Shown here: positions 8,468-16,078 of the stretch, piece after piece | How positions within the stretch are numbered: position 1 is the first letter of the stretch | Layout: each line of letters begins with the position of its first letter | DNA from: Lachnospiraceae bacterium AC3007 | Lineage (GTDB): Bacteria; Bacillota; Clostridia; Lachnospirales; Lachnospiraceae | NCBI GenBank assembly: GCA_000621405.1 | Contig: JHYK01000004.1 | Location: 124,001 to 188,000, forward strand | Direction: 5' to 3' | Length of the DNA: 64,000 nucleotides | The notes under the pieces: model-generated | Databases searched by the model: none | What the model was told of the DNA's origin: nothing | What the model saw: only the letters and a program-made list of their open reading frames with translations | Made by a program: the position numbers and the translations under genes

Positions 8468-11386
8468 ATGACTTCAGAGGATAAGGCGGCGGGATGGGGA
8501 CTCAGACCATATCTTTCCCGGATAGAGGTCTGGGCTCTGTCCTTTGGCTGTGCCGTCGGATGGGGAGCCTTTGTCATGCCGGGAACCACGTTCCTCCCTA
8601 AGGCGGGACCGCTGGGCACCATCCTCGGGATGATGATCGGCGCCATGGTGATGTTCGTCATCGGCATGAATTATCACTATCTCATGAACAGATTTCCCGA
8701 CGCGGGAGGCACTCTTACATATACCGTAAGGTCCTTCGGATATGACCACGGGTTTTTGAGCTCGTGGTTTCTTATTCTTGTCTATGTGGCGATCATATGG
8801 GCAAATGCTTCTGCCCTCGGTCTAATCAGCAGAAATCTTCTTGGCGGCACCTTCCAGTTCGGTTTTTATTATCAGGTCCTGGGCTATGATGTATATCTTG
8901 GCGAGGTCCTGCTCTCCGCAGCTGCGATACTCATCTGCGGGATGCTGCTGATAGTAAAGAAAAGAGCCGCTACCATTATACAGGTTGTATTTGCCCTCCT
9001 TTTGCTGTCGGGCGTGATCGTCGTGGCCGTTGCAGCATATGGCTTTGGGGCATCTTCTGCGGCTGCTTTTTCTCCTGCATTTTCTACGTCATCTTCAAGC
9101 GGCGCGGTCCGGCAGGTTTTTACCATTGCAGCTCTTTCTCCCTGGGCGTTCGTCGGATTTGAGTCCATATCAAATTCCACAAAAGGTTTCAGATTCCCGA
9201 TAAAAGATACAAAATGGCTTATCGCCGCATCTATCCTGGCAGGCGGCATGGCTTATATCCTGCTGACAAGGATAGCAGTATCCGTGCAGCCGGAGGGATT
9301 CGCGGACTGGAGCAGTTATATCGCAGCGCTTGATTCACAGGAAGGACTTGCAGGCCTTCCGGTATTTTTTGCAGCCGACAGGCTTCTGGGGCGTACAGGA
9401 GTGGTGATTCTGGGACTTGCAGCGCTCGCAGGCATAATCACGGGACTCATCGGTAACTTTGTAGCAGGAAGCCGTCTTCTCTATACGATGGCTCAGGACG
9501 GCATACTGCCGCAATGGTTCGGCGTTCTGAATGCGGAGGCGAATCCCCGCAATGCGCTGATCTTCCTGATGGCTGTCTCCGTGCTGGTCCCCTTCCTCGG
9601 CAGGACCGCCATAGGCTGGATCGTGGACGTTACTACTGTGGGAGCGACTCTTGCATATGCATATACTTCGGCGGCAGCTTACACCACGGCAAAGAAAGAA
9701 GGTAACAGGAGGATCAGGATCACGGGCCTGGCAGGGATAGTCATGTCGGGCATCTTCTTCCTTTATTTCATGTCCTGGTCTGCAGGGGCGCTGTCCACCG
9801 AGTCGTATCTTATCCTTGCTTCATGGAGCATACTGGGCTTTGTATATTTCCGTTTCGTATTTGCCCATGACACAGAGAGAAAATTCGGTAAGTCAACGGT
9901 GACCTGGATCTGTCTTCTGTTCCTGATCTTCTTTACATCCCTGATGTGGGTGAAGCAGGCGACGGATGACATGACAAAAGACGTTGTCGAGAATATCAGC
10001 GAGTATTATGAGGAGCAGAATACCGGAAGGGATCCGGAGACAATAAAGAAAACCGAGGAATACCTTGCCGGGCAGATGAAGATAGCCGACAGGGTGCTGA
10101 CAAGGAACAGCCTTATTCAGATGCTCCTCATCATGGCAAGTCTCGGGATAATGTTCAGCATATATTCGACTGTATCCAGACGGGAAAAGCAGATGGAGAC
10201 GGAAAAGATCAAGGCCGAGGAGGGAAGCCGGGCCAAGAGCGCTTTTCTGTCAAATATGTCCCATGACATCAGGACCCCGATGAATGCGATCATAGGATAT
10301 GCCAATCTCGCAGACAGGGAGGATGTGACCTTTGACGAGATGAAGATGTATCTGGACAGGATCAGGGGGACCGGCAATCATCTGCTTGCCCTGATCAATG
10401 ACATCCTTGAAATGAGCCGGATAGAAAGCGGAAGGATGCAGCTCGATCCGTCGCCTTCGGATCTTTGCAGGATCATGGGTGACACGAGAGAACTCTTTGA
10501 GACTCAGATGTCGGAGAAGGATATAGACTTTTCAGTGGATCTTACTGAGGTTAAAAACGGGAAAGTATACTGTGACAGGATACTCCTGAACAGGGTGATG
10601 CTGAATCTCGTGGGCAATGCTTATAAATTCACGCCATCCGGCGGGAGCATATCAGTAAAGGTCACGGAAAAGATCCCGGAGGGGAGTGATCTGGGAGAAT
10701 ACGAGATAAGGATAAAAGACAGCGGCATAGGGATGTCAGAGGAGTTTGCCGCCAGGGTCTTTGAGGCGTTTGAGCGGGAGAGGACTTCGACCGTCAGCGG
10801 TATACAGGGGACAGGGCTTGGGATGTCCATCACAAAGAGCATCATAGATCTTATGGGCGGGACCATAGACCTTGTCACATCTCCTGGAAGGGGGACCGAA
10901 TTCATCATAAAACTTGCGCTGCCGCTTCAGGAGGAGATCGCAGGGGCGGATGAAGAAAAAGACAAAGAGACAGAGCCTTTGCGCAATGAGCCTTTTGATC
11001 CCGGTTCCATGAGACTGCTGCTCGTGGAAGATATGCCGATCAACCGCGAGATAGCCGTGATGCAGCTTGAGGGATTCGGATTCAAGGTGGAGACGGCAGA
11101 GAACGGAAAGGAAGGCTTTGAAAAGGTAGCATCATCTTTGCCGGGATATTATGATGCAGTCCTTATGGATATACAGATGCCGGTCATGGACGGGTATGAA
11201 GCGACACGACGCATAAGAGGGCTGGATGACGAAGCCCTGTCCCGGATACCGGTCATAGCGATGTCTGCCAATGCCTTTTCGGAGGATGTGAAAAAAGCGC
11301 TTGAAAACGGCATGAACGCTCATATAGCGAAGCCCGTGGACCTTAATGAGATGCAGAAGGTACTGCATGATATCCTGGGTGGCTGA
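8468..11386 (+). CDS. APC-family permease fused to a hybrid histidine kinase with receiver domain
   Basis: A 972-residue fusion. Residues about 15-470 form an amino-acid/polyamine/organocation permease with about 12 hydrophobic helices and the early-helix pattern GWGAFVMPGTTFLPKAGP. A further membrane helix (about 478-498), a polar loop of about 50 residues and another helix (about 550-570) follow. The kinase comes next: the H-box NMSHDIRTPMNA with the phospho-accepting His at about 599, the N-box NLVGNAYKFTPSGG, and DSGIGMS and GTGLGMS nucleotide motifs. A receiver domain ends the protein: LLLVEDMP, the phospho-accepting Asp at about 901 in VLMDIQMPVMDG, a conserved Ser in AMSANAF and Lys in AKPVD. 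No output domain is present. I chose the ATG at 8468; a TTG at 8453 is possible. It is probably a transport-linked receptor (transceptor). Confidence 0.9.
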   Translation: MTSEDKAAGWGLRPYLSRIEVWALSFGCAVGWGAFVMPGTTFLPKAGPLGTILGMMIGAMVMFVIGMNYHYLMNRFPDAGGTLTYTVRSFGYDHGFLSSWFLILVYVAIIWANASALGLISRNLLGGTFQFGFYYQVLGYDVYLGEVLLSAAAILICGMLLIVKKRAATIIQVVFALLLLSGVIVVAVAAYGFGASSAAAFSPAFSTSSSSGAVRQVFTIAALSPWAFVGFESISNSTKGFRFPIKDTKWLIAASILAGGMAYILLTRIAVSVQPEGFADWSSYIAALDSQEGLAGLPVFFAADRLLGRTGVVILGLAALAGIITGLIGNFVAGSRLLYTMAQDGILPQWFGVLNAEANPRNALIFLMAVSVLVPFLGRTAIGWIVDVTTVGATLAYAYTSAAAYTTAKKEGNRRIRITGLAGIVMSGIFFLYFMSWSAGALSTESYLILASWSILGFVYFRFVFAHDTERKFGKSTVTWICLLFLIFFTSLMWVKQATDDMTKDVVENISEYYEEQNTGRDPETIKKTEEYLAGQMKIADRVLTRNSLIQMLLIMASLGIMFSIYSTVSRREKQMETEKIKAEEGSRAKSAFLSNMSHDIRTPMNAIIGYANLADREDVTFDEMKMYLDRIRGTGNHLLALINDILEMSRIESGRMQLDPSPSDLCRIMGDTRELFETQMSEKDIDFSVDLTEVKNGKVYCDRILLNRVMLNLVGNAYKFTPSGGSISVKVTEKIPEGSDLGEYEIRIKDSGIGMSEEFAARVFEAFERERTSTVSGIQGTGLGMSITKSIIDLMGGTIDLVTSPGRGTEFIIKLALPLQEEIAGADEEKDKETEPLRNEPFDPGSMRLLLVEDMPINREIAVMQLEGFGFKVETAENGKEGFEKVASSLPGYYDAVLMDIQMPVMDGYEATRRIRGLDDEALSRIPVIAMSANAFSEDVKKALENGMNAHIAKPVDLNEMQKVLHDILGG

Positions 11387-11416
11387 GGCAAAAGGCCTGT
11401 CATAAGATATCGAGTT

Positions 11417-11431
11417 TGCACAGATTGTGCA
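11417..11431. repeat. Short inverted repeat upstream of the secreted repeat protein
   Basis: TGCACA (11417-11422), a 3-base spacer, then TGTGCA (11426-11431). It lies 43 bases upstream of the -35 box of the strong promoter at 11474, a plausible place for a regulator site. No regulator is identified. Confidence 0.4.
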
Positions 11432-11473
11432 TTTATTTCCTCCTTACCACAAAATGTTTGGTCAACATAACGC

Positions 11474-11502
11474 TTGCACTCAGATAGAGATAGTTGTATA
11501 AT
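11474..11502 (+). promoter_or_regulatory. Strong sigma-70-type promoter of the secreted repeat protein
   Basis: TTGCAC at 11474-11479, an exact 17-base spacer, and a perfect TATAAT at 11497-11502. The leader to the ATG at 11579 is about 70 bases. Among the best-matched promoters in the window. Confidence 0.75.
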
Positions 11503-11578
11503 GTCCACGGCAATCGAAAAAACACTACATATGGTGGTTGCCGGGAGCATAGATACACTAGACAGGAGGACGAGACAA

Positions 11579-12001
11579 ATGAAGAAATTTGCAGCAGTTA
11601 TGATCACACTTGCTGTTACGGCTCTTATGGTTGTCCCTGCATTTGCCGGACCGGCAGAGGATATCGCTTCGGCACAGGCAACTCAGGATGCACGCAGAGC
11701 AAGACTTGTGACCGATCAGCAGAACCTTTCCAGCTTCCAGAGCGGACAGGTTGCAAAGGGCGAGACCGAAAAGGCAGCAGGACAGGAAGCAGCAGCAGCC
11801 GGACAGGCAGCTACAGCATCATTCCAGAGCAGCCAGCTTGAGAAGAGCAGCGCCGAGAATGCAGAGCGTCAGAGCGCTCTTGGCAAGGCTCAGGAAGTGA
11901 TCAATTCTTTCTGGTCTTCACAGAAGGACGCTGAGAACGCAAAGAACGCAGAGAATGCAGACGTTCTTAAGAAGATCAACGCTTATCTTGCAAGCCTTTG
12001 A
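11579..12001 (+). CDS. Small secreted Ala/Gln/Ser-rich repeat protein
   Basis: A 140-residue predicted exported protein of unknown function. Residues 1-23 are a standard signal peptide with likely cleavage after AFA. The mature part is helix-prone, rich in Ala, Gln, Glu and Ser, and contains three degenerate repeats of about 31-35 residues marked by SFQSGQ, SFQSSQ and SFWSSQ. No cysteine, anchor or LPXTG motif is visible. I chose the ATG at 11579, preceded by AGGAGGACGAG; an upstream ATG at 11474 lies inside the promoter. The gene is a single-gene unit with a near-consensus promoter and a perfect 9-bp-stem terminator, which suggests high expression. I do not recognise the family. Confidence 0.8.
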   Translation: MKKFAAVMITLAVTALMVVPAFAGPAEDIASAQATQDARRARLVTDQQNLSSFQSGQVAKGETEKAAGQEAAAAGQAATASFQSSQLEKSSAENAERQSALGKAQEVINSFWSSQKDAENAKNAENADVLKKINAYLASL

Positions 12002-12026
12002 TCTAAAGTACTGACACGACTGATCT

Positions 12027-12060
12027 GACCCCGGACGGCACAGCCTTCCGGGGTCTTTTC
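12027..12060 (+). terminator. Rho-independent terminator
   Basis: GACCCCGGA (12027-12035) pairs perfectly with TCCGGGGTC (12047-12055) and is followed by TTTTC. It ends the secreted repeat protein transcript. Confidence 0.85.
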
Positions 12061-12135
12061 CTGTAAGCGGCGCTAATGCAAGGCGTCTCAGCGCTTCGCA
12101 AAAGCCGGCCCTTATGCACCGGGGGCAGCGGGGTG

Positions 12136-12164
12136 TTGAATTGCAAACGGCACTTTGTTATGAT
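12136..12164 (+). promoter_or_regulatory. ahcY promoter
   Basis: TTGAAT at 12136-12141, a 17-base spacer, and TATGAT at 12159-12164, 27 bases before the ahcY start. It gives ahcY its own transcript after the upstream terminator. Confidence 0.65.
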
Positions 12165-12191
12165 TGGGAATCATATAAGGAGGTTACGCTG

Positions 12192-13436
12192 ATGGGAAGT
12201 GAAATAAAGGATATCAATCTCGCGCCTTCAGGCGAGACAAAGATAGAATGGGTAAGGCAGCACTGCGATCTGCTGAGGATGCTCTATGATGACTTTGAAA
12301 AGACGAAGCCTTTTGAAGGAAAAAAAGTGGCTCTGTCCGTTCATCTTGAAGCGAAGACGGCATTCCTCTGCCTGACAATGGCAGCCGGAGGAGCAAAGAT
12401 GTATGTGACGGGATCCAACCCGCTCTCGACCCAGGATGATGTGGCAGCGGCTCTGGTGAAGCACGGACTTGAAGTGCATGCCTGGCACGGTGTGACAGAA
12501 GAAGAGTATGAGCGCCATATAGACGCGGTTCTTAGCGAGGGCCCCAATATCATCATAGACGACGGAGGAGATCTGGTCCATGCCATGCACACGAAATACA
12601 CGGATCTTATACCTGACGTCATAGGCGGATGCGAGGAGACGACCACAGGTATCATAAGACTTGAGGCCATGAATAAGGCCGGTGATCTGAAATTCCCCAT
12701 GGTCCGTGTCAATAACGCTATGATGAAGCATTTCTTTGATAACCGCTACGGGACCGGACAATCTGTATGGGACGGCATCAATCGCACGACCAATCTGATA
12801 GTGGCAGGCAAGACCGTGGTCGTCGCAGGCTATGGCTGGTGCGGAAAGGGTGTCGCCATGAGAGCCAAGGGCCTTGGCGCAAAGGTCATAGTGACTGAGA
12901 TCGATCCCGTGAAGGCCATAGAGGCGATAATGGACGGATTCGACGTGATGCCCATGAAGGAAGCCGCTCCGAACGGAGATTTCTTTGTGACTGTCACGGG
13001 CTGTGACAAGGTCATAGACAGCGGTGTGCTTGAAAACATCAAGGATGGCGCGATACTCACCAACGCCGGACATTTTGACTGCGAAGTCGATATGGCGTGG
13101 ATCCATGCAAATGCCAAGAGATCATGGGAGGCAAGGAACAACATCATCGGCTATGAGCTGCCTTCGGGACAGACCGTATACGTGCTCGGTGAGGGAAGGC
13201 TCGTGAACCTCGCCTGCGGTGACGGACATCCCGCTGAGATCATGGACATGTCGTTTGCCATCCAGGCTCTGTCCGCGAAGTACCTTGTGGAGCATGGAGC
13301 TAAGCTTAAGGAAAAGCTCATCGATGTTCCTGAAGAAGTAGACCGCCATGTGGCCGAACTGAAGCTTGCTTTCCTCGGAAAGAAGATAGACAGGCTCACT
13401 CCGGAGCAGGAGGCATATCTTAATCAGTCATTATGA
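12192..13436 (+). CDS. ahcY: Adenosylhomocysteinase-family hydrolase (SAH or S-inosylhomocysteine)
   Basis: Cleaves S-adenosylhomocysteine, or in some relatives its deaminated form S-inosylhomocysteine, to homocysteine and a nucleoside, using bound NAD. The 414-residue length and lack of a long C-terminal extension match the archaeal/Thermotoga-type branch. Visible signatures are GCEETTTGIIRL, the substrate-site VNNAMMKHFFDNRYG, the NAD-binding GYGWCGKG (usually GYGxVGKG), and NAGHFDCEVD. I chose the ATG at 12192 with an AAGGAGGTTACG ribosome site. An SAH-type deaminase is encoded upstream on the same strand, which makes the inosyl substrate a real possibility. The family is certain; the in vivo substrate is inferred. 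Confidence 0.92.
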   Translation: MGSEIKDINLAPSGETKIEWVRQHCDLLRMLYDDFEKTKPFEGKKVALSVHLEAKTAFLCLTMAAGGAKMYVTGSNPLSTQDDVAAALVKHGLEVHAWHGVTEEEYERHIDAVLSEGPNIIIDDGGDLVHAMHTKYTDLIPDVIGGCEETTTGIIRLEAMNKAGDLKFPMVRVNNAMMKHFFDNRYGTGQSVWDGINRTTNLIVAGKTVVVAGYGWCGKGVAMRAKGLGAKVIVTEIDPVKAIEAIMDGFDVMPMKEAAPNGDFFVTVTGCDKVIDSGVLENIKDGAILTNAGHFDCEVDMAWIHANAKRSWEARNNIIGYELPSGQTVYVLGEGRLVNLACGDGHPAEIMDMSFAIQALSAKYLVEHGAKLKEKLIDVPEEVDRHVAELKLAFLGKKIDRLTPEQEAYLNQSL

Positions 13437-13451
13437 TAAGCCCGGAGCCTG

Positions 13452-13480
13452 TTGACCATTAAGGCTTATTATCATAAAAT
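13452..13480 (+). promoter_or_regulatory. SRP RNA promoter
   Basis: TTGACC at 13452-13457, a 17-base spacer, and TAAAAT at 13475-13480. It places the RNA 5' end near 13487. Confidence 0.75.
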
Positions 13481-13486
13481 ATTATC

Positions 13487-13637
13487 TCGGCTGGCTGAGT
13501 CTGGAATTATGACTCTCCGGTCCTGCGCAATGAGAGCCCACGAACCGTGTCAGGTCGGGAACGAAGCAGCACTAAGAGGTGTCTTTCATGTGACGCAGGG
13601 TACCCGGGGACGAGTTTCGGGCTCGGTTGGCTGTTTT
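13487..13637 (+). ncRNA. ffs: Signal recognition particle RNA (4.5S/scRNA)
   Basis: The RNA scaffold of the bacterial SRP, which binds Ffh and targets nascent membrane and secreted proteins to SecYEG. The apical SRP54-binding hairpin is unmistakable: GTGTCAGGTC, then the GGGAAC tetraloop region, then GAAGCAGCACTAAG, flanked by CCTGCGCAATGA and the pairing CATGTGACGCAGG. The core spans about 13511-13614. A separate small hairpin (GAGTC 13497-13501 with GACTC 13511-13515) precedes it, so the transcript is longer than the minimal 4.5S form. The ends are estimated from the promoter and the T-run. Confidence 0.93.
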
Positions 13638-13640
13638 TTA
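13611..13640 (+). terminator. Probable SRP RNA terminator
   Basis: CGAG (13611-13614) and CTCG (13622-13625) form a short stem, followed after 8 bases by a six-T run. The stem is short, but its placement after the SRP core and the T-run support termination here. Confidence 0.5.
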
Positions 13641-13658
13641 TTTCCCTAAGGTGAAACG

Positions 13659-14963
13659 ATGGAAAACAAGGTCTTACAATCGATAAGATATCTTGTATGC
13701 GGCGCGCTGATCTTTGTCACGGCGGCATCTCTTATGCTGGGCGCGCTCCTGCTTTCGGCGCTAGTCCCGAAAGAGGCGATAAAAGAAAAGACACTGGAAT
13801 CGGCGGAGTATCTGTATGAGGGTGAGCTTTTCGGAGAGGCATTACCAGGCATCGAGGGCAGCAGGATAGACAGGTACGCGGACGCCATACTCCTGAACAT
13901 TGCCTGGCACTACGGTGACGCCAGCGAAGACTTGAACACGGAGGGCGGACTGCTGAGATCCGTGCTGCTTTCGGCATATTATTTCTCTCCGGTGGAGGAG
14001 GAGAACGAGAACTTCCTTACCGCTGTAAGGGATGACATGGAAGCAAACCGGCAGTACATGAGATACTGGCACGGTTCCATAGCGATAGTAAGACCCCTTC
14101 TTGCATTCTTTTCGATAAAGCAGATCTATATCCTGAATGCAGTGATACTTTTTATACTTGCTGCATTTTTCGTCTTTTTCTCGGTCAGAAAAAAGAGATA
14201 TGCGACAGCCGTCGGAATGGTCGCAGCCCTGATACTTACAGGGAGCTGGTTTGTCCCCATGTCTCTCGAATACACCTGGACTTTCATACTGATGCTTGCA
14301 GCTTCTTTCATCGCAGTCAGGCTTGCAGAGCAGGGAAAGGAGAAAAGATATGCCGCGTTCTTCCTCTTAACGGGAATGCTTACAAGCTATCTTGATTTCC
14401 TCACGACGGAGACCATAACGCTCCTGATACCCCTGCTCCTCATAATATGGACAGAAAAAGAGTCCGGCATAAAAAGGGAGGGAAGGGGATTATATCTCAT
14501 GTCACTGAAGTCCTCTCTGACATGGTTTTTCGGCTATGCAGGCATGTGGATCCTGAAGTGGGCTGTCACAGCGGCAGTGATGCATGAGAATGTGATGCCG
14601 TATGTGTCGGAGCATATCGAAGAAAGACTTGGCGGCGATATGGGGCTTGGTCTGTTTCAATATCTGATTCTGTCCCTTACGAGGAACATCGGATGCCTCT
14701 TCCCGCTGGGTTACGGGACGGCAGGCCTCCTTATCGGAATCGGTCTGTTGATGGCAGCCGTATATGTGGGATATGTATATCACGGCAAAAGCATTGCCGG
14801 TGACAGGATACTGGTCTATGCCGTAATAGGACTAGTGCCGTACGTAAGATATCTCATCCTGCACAATCATTCATTCCTGCATTGCTTCTTCACGTACAGG
14901 GCACAGGCAGCTACGGTGATGGCCGCGATATTCATCCTTGGCGAACTTACCAGGACAGAATAA
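13659..14963 (+). CDS. Uncharacterised polytopic membrane protein
   Basis: A 434-residue membrane protein that I do not recognise. One hydrophobic helix lies at about 12-35, then a polar domain of about 110 residues (35-145) on one side of the membrane, rich in Glu and Tyr. About eight more hydrophobic helices fill 145-430. The large loop after the first helix is a layout seen in GT-C glycosyltransferases and other cell-envelope enzymes, but no diagnostic motif is visible, so this is only a possibility. The start has AAGGTG just upstream, directly after the SRP RNA T-run. It ends at a bidirectional terminator. Confidence 0.7.
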   Translation: MENKVLQSIRYLVCGALIFVTAASLMLGALLLSALVPKEAIKEKTLESAEYLYEGELFGEALPGIEGSRIDRYADAILLNIAWHYGDASEDLNTEGGLLRSVLLSAYYFSPVEEENENFLTAVRDDMEANRQYMRYWHGSIAIVRPLLAFFSIKQIYILNAVILFILAAFFVFFSVRKKRYATAVGMVAALILTGSWFVPMSLEYTWTFILMLAASFIAVRLAEQGKEKRYAAFFLLTGMLTSYLDFLTTETITLLIPLLLIIWTEKESGIKREGRGLYLMSLKSSLTWFFGYAGMWILKWAVTAAVMHENVMPYVSEHIEERLGGDMGLGLFQYLILSLTRNIGCLFPLGYGTAGLLIGIGLLMAAVYVGYVYHGKSIAGDRILVYAVIGLVPYVRYLILHNHSFLHCFFTYRAQAATVMAAIFILGELTRTE

Positions 14964-15000
14964 AAAAGAGGACGGTCCCTGATGAACCGTCCCCTTTGTT
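14962..15000. terminator. Bidirectional terminator between convergent genes
   Basis: GGACGGT (14970-14976) and ACCGTCC (14986-14992) form a perfect 7-bp stem, flanked by an A-run on the left and a T-rich run on the right. It serves the membrane protein gene on + and the secreted protein gene on -. Confidence 0.8.
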
Positions 15001-15016
15001 TTGATCCCTTTGTCTT

Positions 15017-15913
15017 TTAATCTTTATATATCAGACAGAAAGCGTATCCTTCGAAATTCAGCTGAGAGGCGATGACTGAGGCCTGCGGGTCGCTGTCATT
15101 ATAGATATGCACTTTACTGTTCTTATCTATCGCCATGATGGCGAACTGCCTTCCGGCCATCTGTAATGATGAAGGAACATACATCATGAACTTCCCGTCC
15201 TTCAGATCGGTAGTATGCTTGCCGTCCACTGACATGGAGAAGGTGAAGGCTTGCTTCCAGCCTGCGGGAAGATTTGCGGCAAAGGCAAGCTTGCAGGCAT
15301 CTCCCTGTTCCTGCTTGCCGAATTTTGCCTTCGGATCCATCACGCCATTCTTGAAATAAAAGGCCGTTATCTCGTCGGGATTTCCCTCCCACGAGGTCGG
15401 GCTTTGGGAATGCTTCTTTTTTCTCGAAGATCCGTTATCCTTCTTGTCCTTCTGTGAAGGAGAAGGGTTGACGGGCTGGACAGGATCTCCAGGATCTCCA
15501 GGATCTCCAGAATCTCCAGAATCTCCAGAATCAGTGTTAGGGACTAAAACCAAATTAACAGTGAATTGACTAGCATTGTATGTTTGAGTATCAATCTTCC
15601 AATTGGAATATACTGTTCCGTCCTCTGTGTTTATACTCTCTACTATATAATGCCCTTCCCCGAAGCCACCATAATCAGAATCACTGTTGAAATAGGATAC
15701 AGAAATGAATCCGGATCCAAACACGAACTCATCTCCACCATTTACCGTGTTGTTTTTTTTATCAACCGGGGCACCTCTTACTCCCAGATCAATATTCTCT
15801 GCAAAAACCGTTGCCGCCGGCAGCATGCTAATGATAAGCACCAGACAGAACGCAAAAAATCGACGCCTCCTGCTCTTTACCTCGGAGGTATTTCTCTTCT
15901 CAAATATTTTCAT
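15017..15913 (-). CDS. Secreted or surface protein with a Gly-Asp-Pro repeat linker
   Basis: A 298-residue exported protein of unknown function. The N terminus has a basic stretch (SRRRRFF) and a signal helix ending in VFA at about residue 36. Residues about 40-125 form one domain. A low-complexity linker follows (repeats of SGD and PGD, then a Lys/Ser-rich stretch), and a C-terminal domain of about 120 residues ends in GYAFCLIYKD, a beta-rich ending that I have seen in Lachnospiraceae surface proteins. I chose the ATG at 15913, which has AAGGCAGG upstream, because it gives the signal peptide. No anchor motif is visible. A good promoter with TATAGT lies just upstream. Confidence 0.75.
   Translation of the reverse strand: MKIFEKRNTSEVKSRRRRFFAFCLVLIISMLPAATVFAENIDLGVRGAPVDKKNNTVNGGDEFVFGSGFISVSYFNSDSDYGGFGEGHYIVESINTEDGTVYSNWKIDTQTYNASQFTVNLVLVPNTDSGDSGDSGDPGDPGDPVQPVNPSPSQKDKKDNGSSRKKKHSQSPTSWEGNPDEITAFYFKNGVMDPKAKFGKQEQGDACKLAFAANLPAGWKQAFTFSMSVDGKHTTDLKDGKFMMYVPSSLQMAGRQFAIMAIDKNSKVHIYNDSDPQASVIASQLNFEGYAFCLIYKD
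15481..15533 (-). repeat. 9-bp in-frame tandem repeat within the linker
   Basis: About six copies of a 9-bp unit of the CAGGATCTC / CAGAATCTC type on the + strand, encoding the Asp-Ser-Gly / Asp-Pro-Gly linker. Three identical copies are followed by variant copies. Slippage would change linker length without shifting the frame. Confidence 0.85.
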
Positions 15914-15965
15914 AATATAACCTGCCTTTATAAAACTTAGCCCTCTCCCAAAAGCTACATTTGAT

Positions 15966-15994
15966 ACTATATCATCTCGCGGATCGATATACAA
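15966..15994 (-). promoter_or_regulatory. Promoter of the secreted repeat-linker protein
   Basis: On the complement: TTGTAT (15994-15989), a 17-base spacer, and TATAGT (15971-15966). About 50 bases upstream of the ATG at 15913. Confidence 0.65.
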
Positions 15995-16009
15995 ATCTTT
16001 TTTCTTATG

Positions 16010-16018
16010 TGGTACACT
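16010..16018 (+). promoter_or_regulatory. Probable extended -10 promoter of the FGGY kinase
   Basis: TGG followed by TACACT resembles an extended -10 element. No good -35 is visible. It lies back to back with the opposite-strand promoter at 15966-15994, so the two would share a control region. Confidence 0.4.
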
Positions 16019-16078
16019 TATAGCTGTCCGGCTGATCCCGGACCAAATGCAGATGTTATAAGGAGGAAAGGGGTAATC

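Noticed and set aside
12061-12191. SAH or SAM riboswitch before ahcY
   Set aside because: The promoter leaves under 30 bases of leader, and no conserved riboswitch core is seen.
13452-13649. 65-codon open frame over the SRP RNA gene
   Set aside because: It lies within the promoter and conserved RNA core and has no ribosome site.
15481-15533. CRISPR-like or phage-type repeat
   Set aside because: The units are 9 bp, contiguous and in frame within a coding sequence; there are no spacers.
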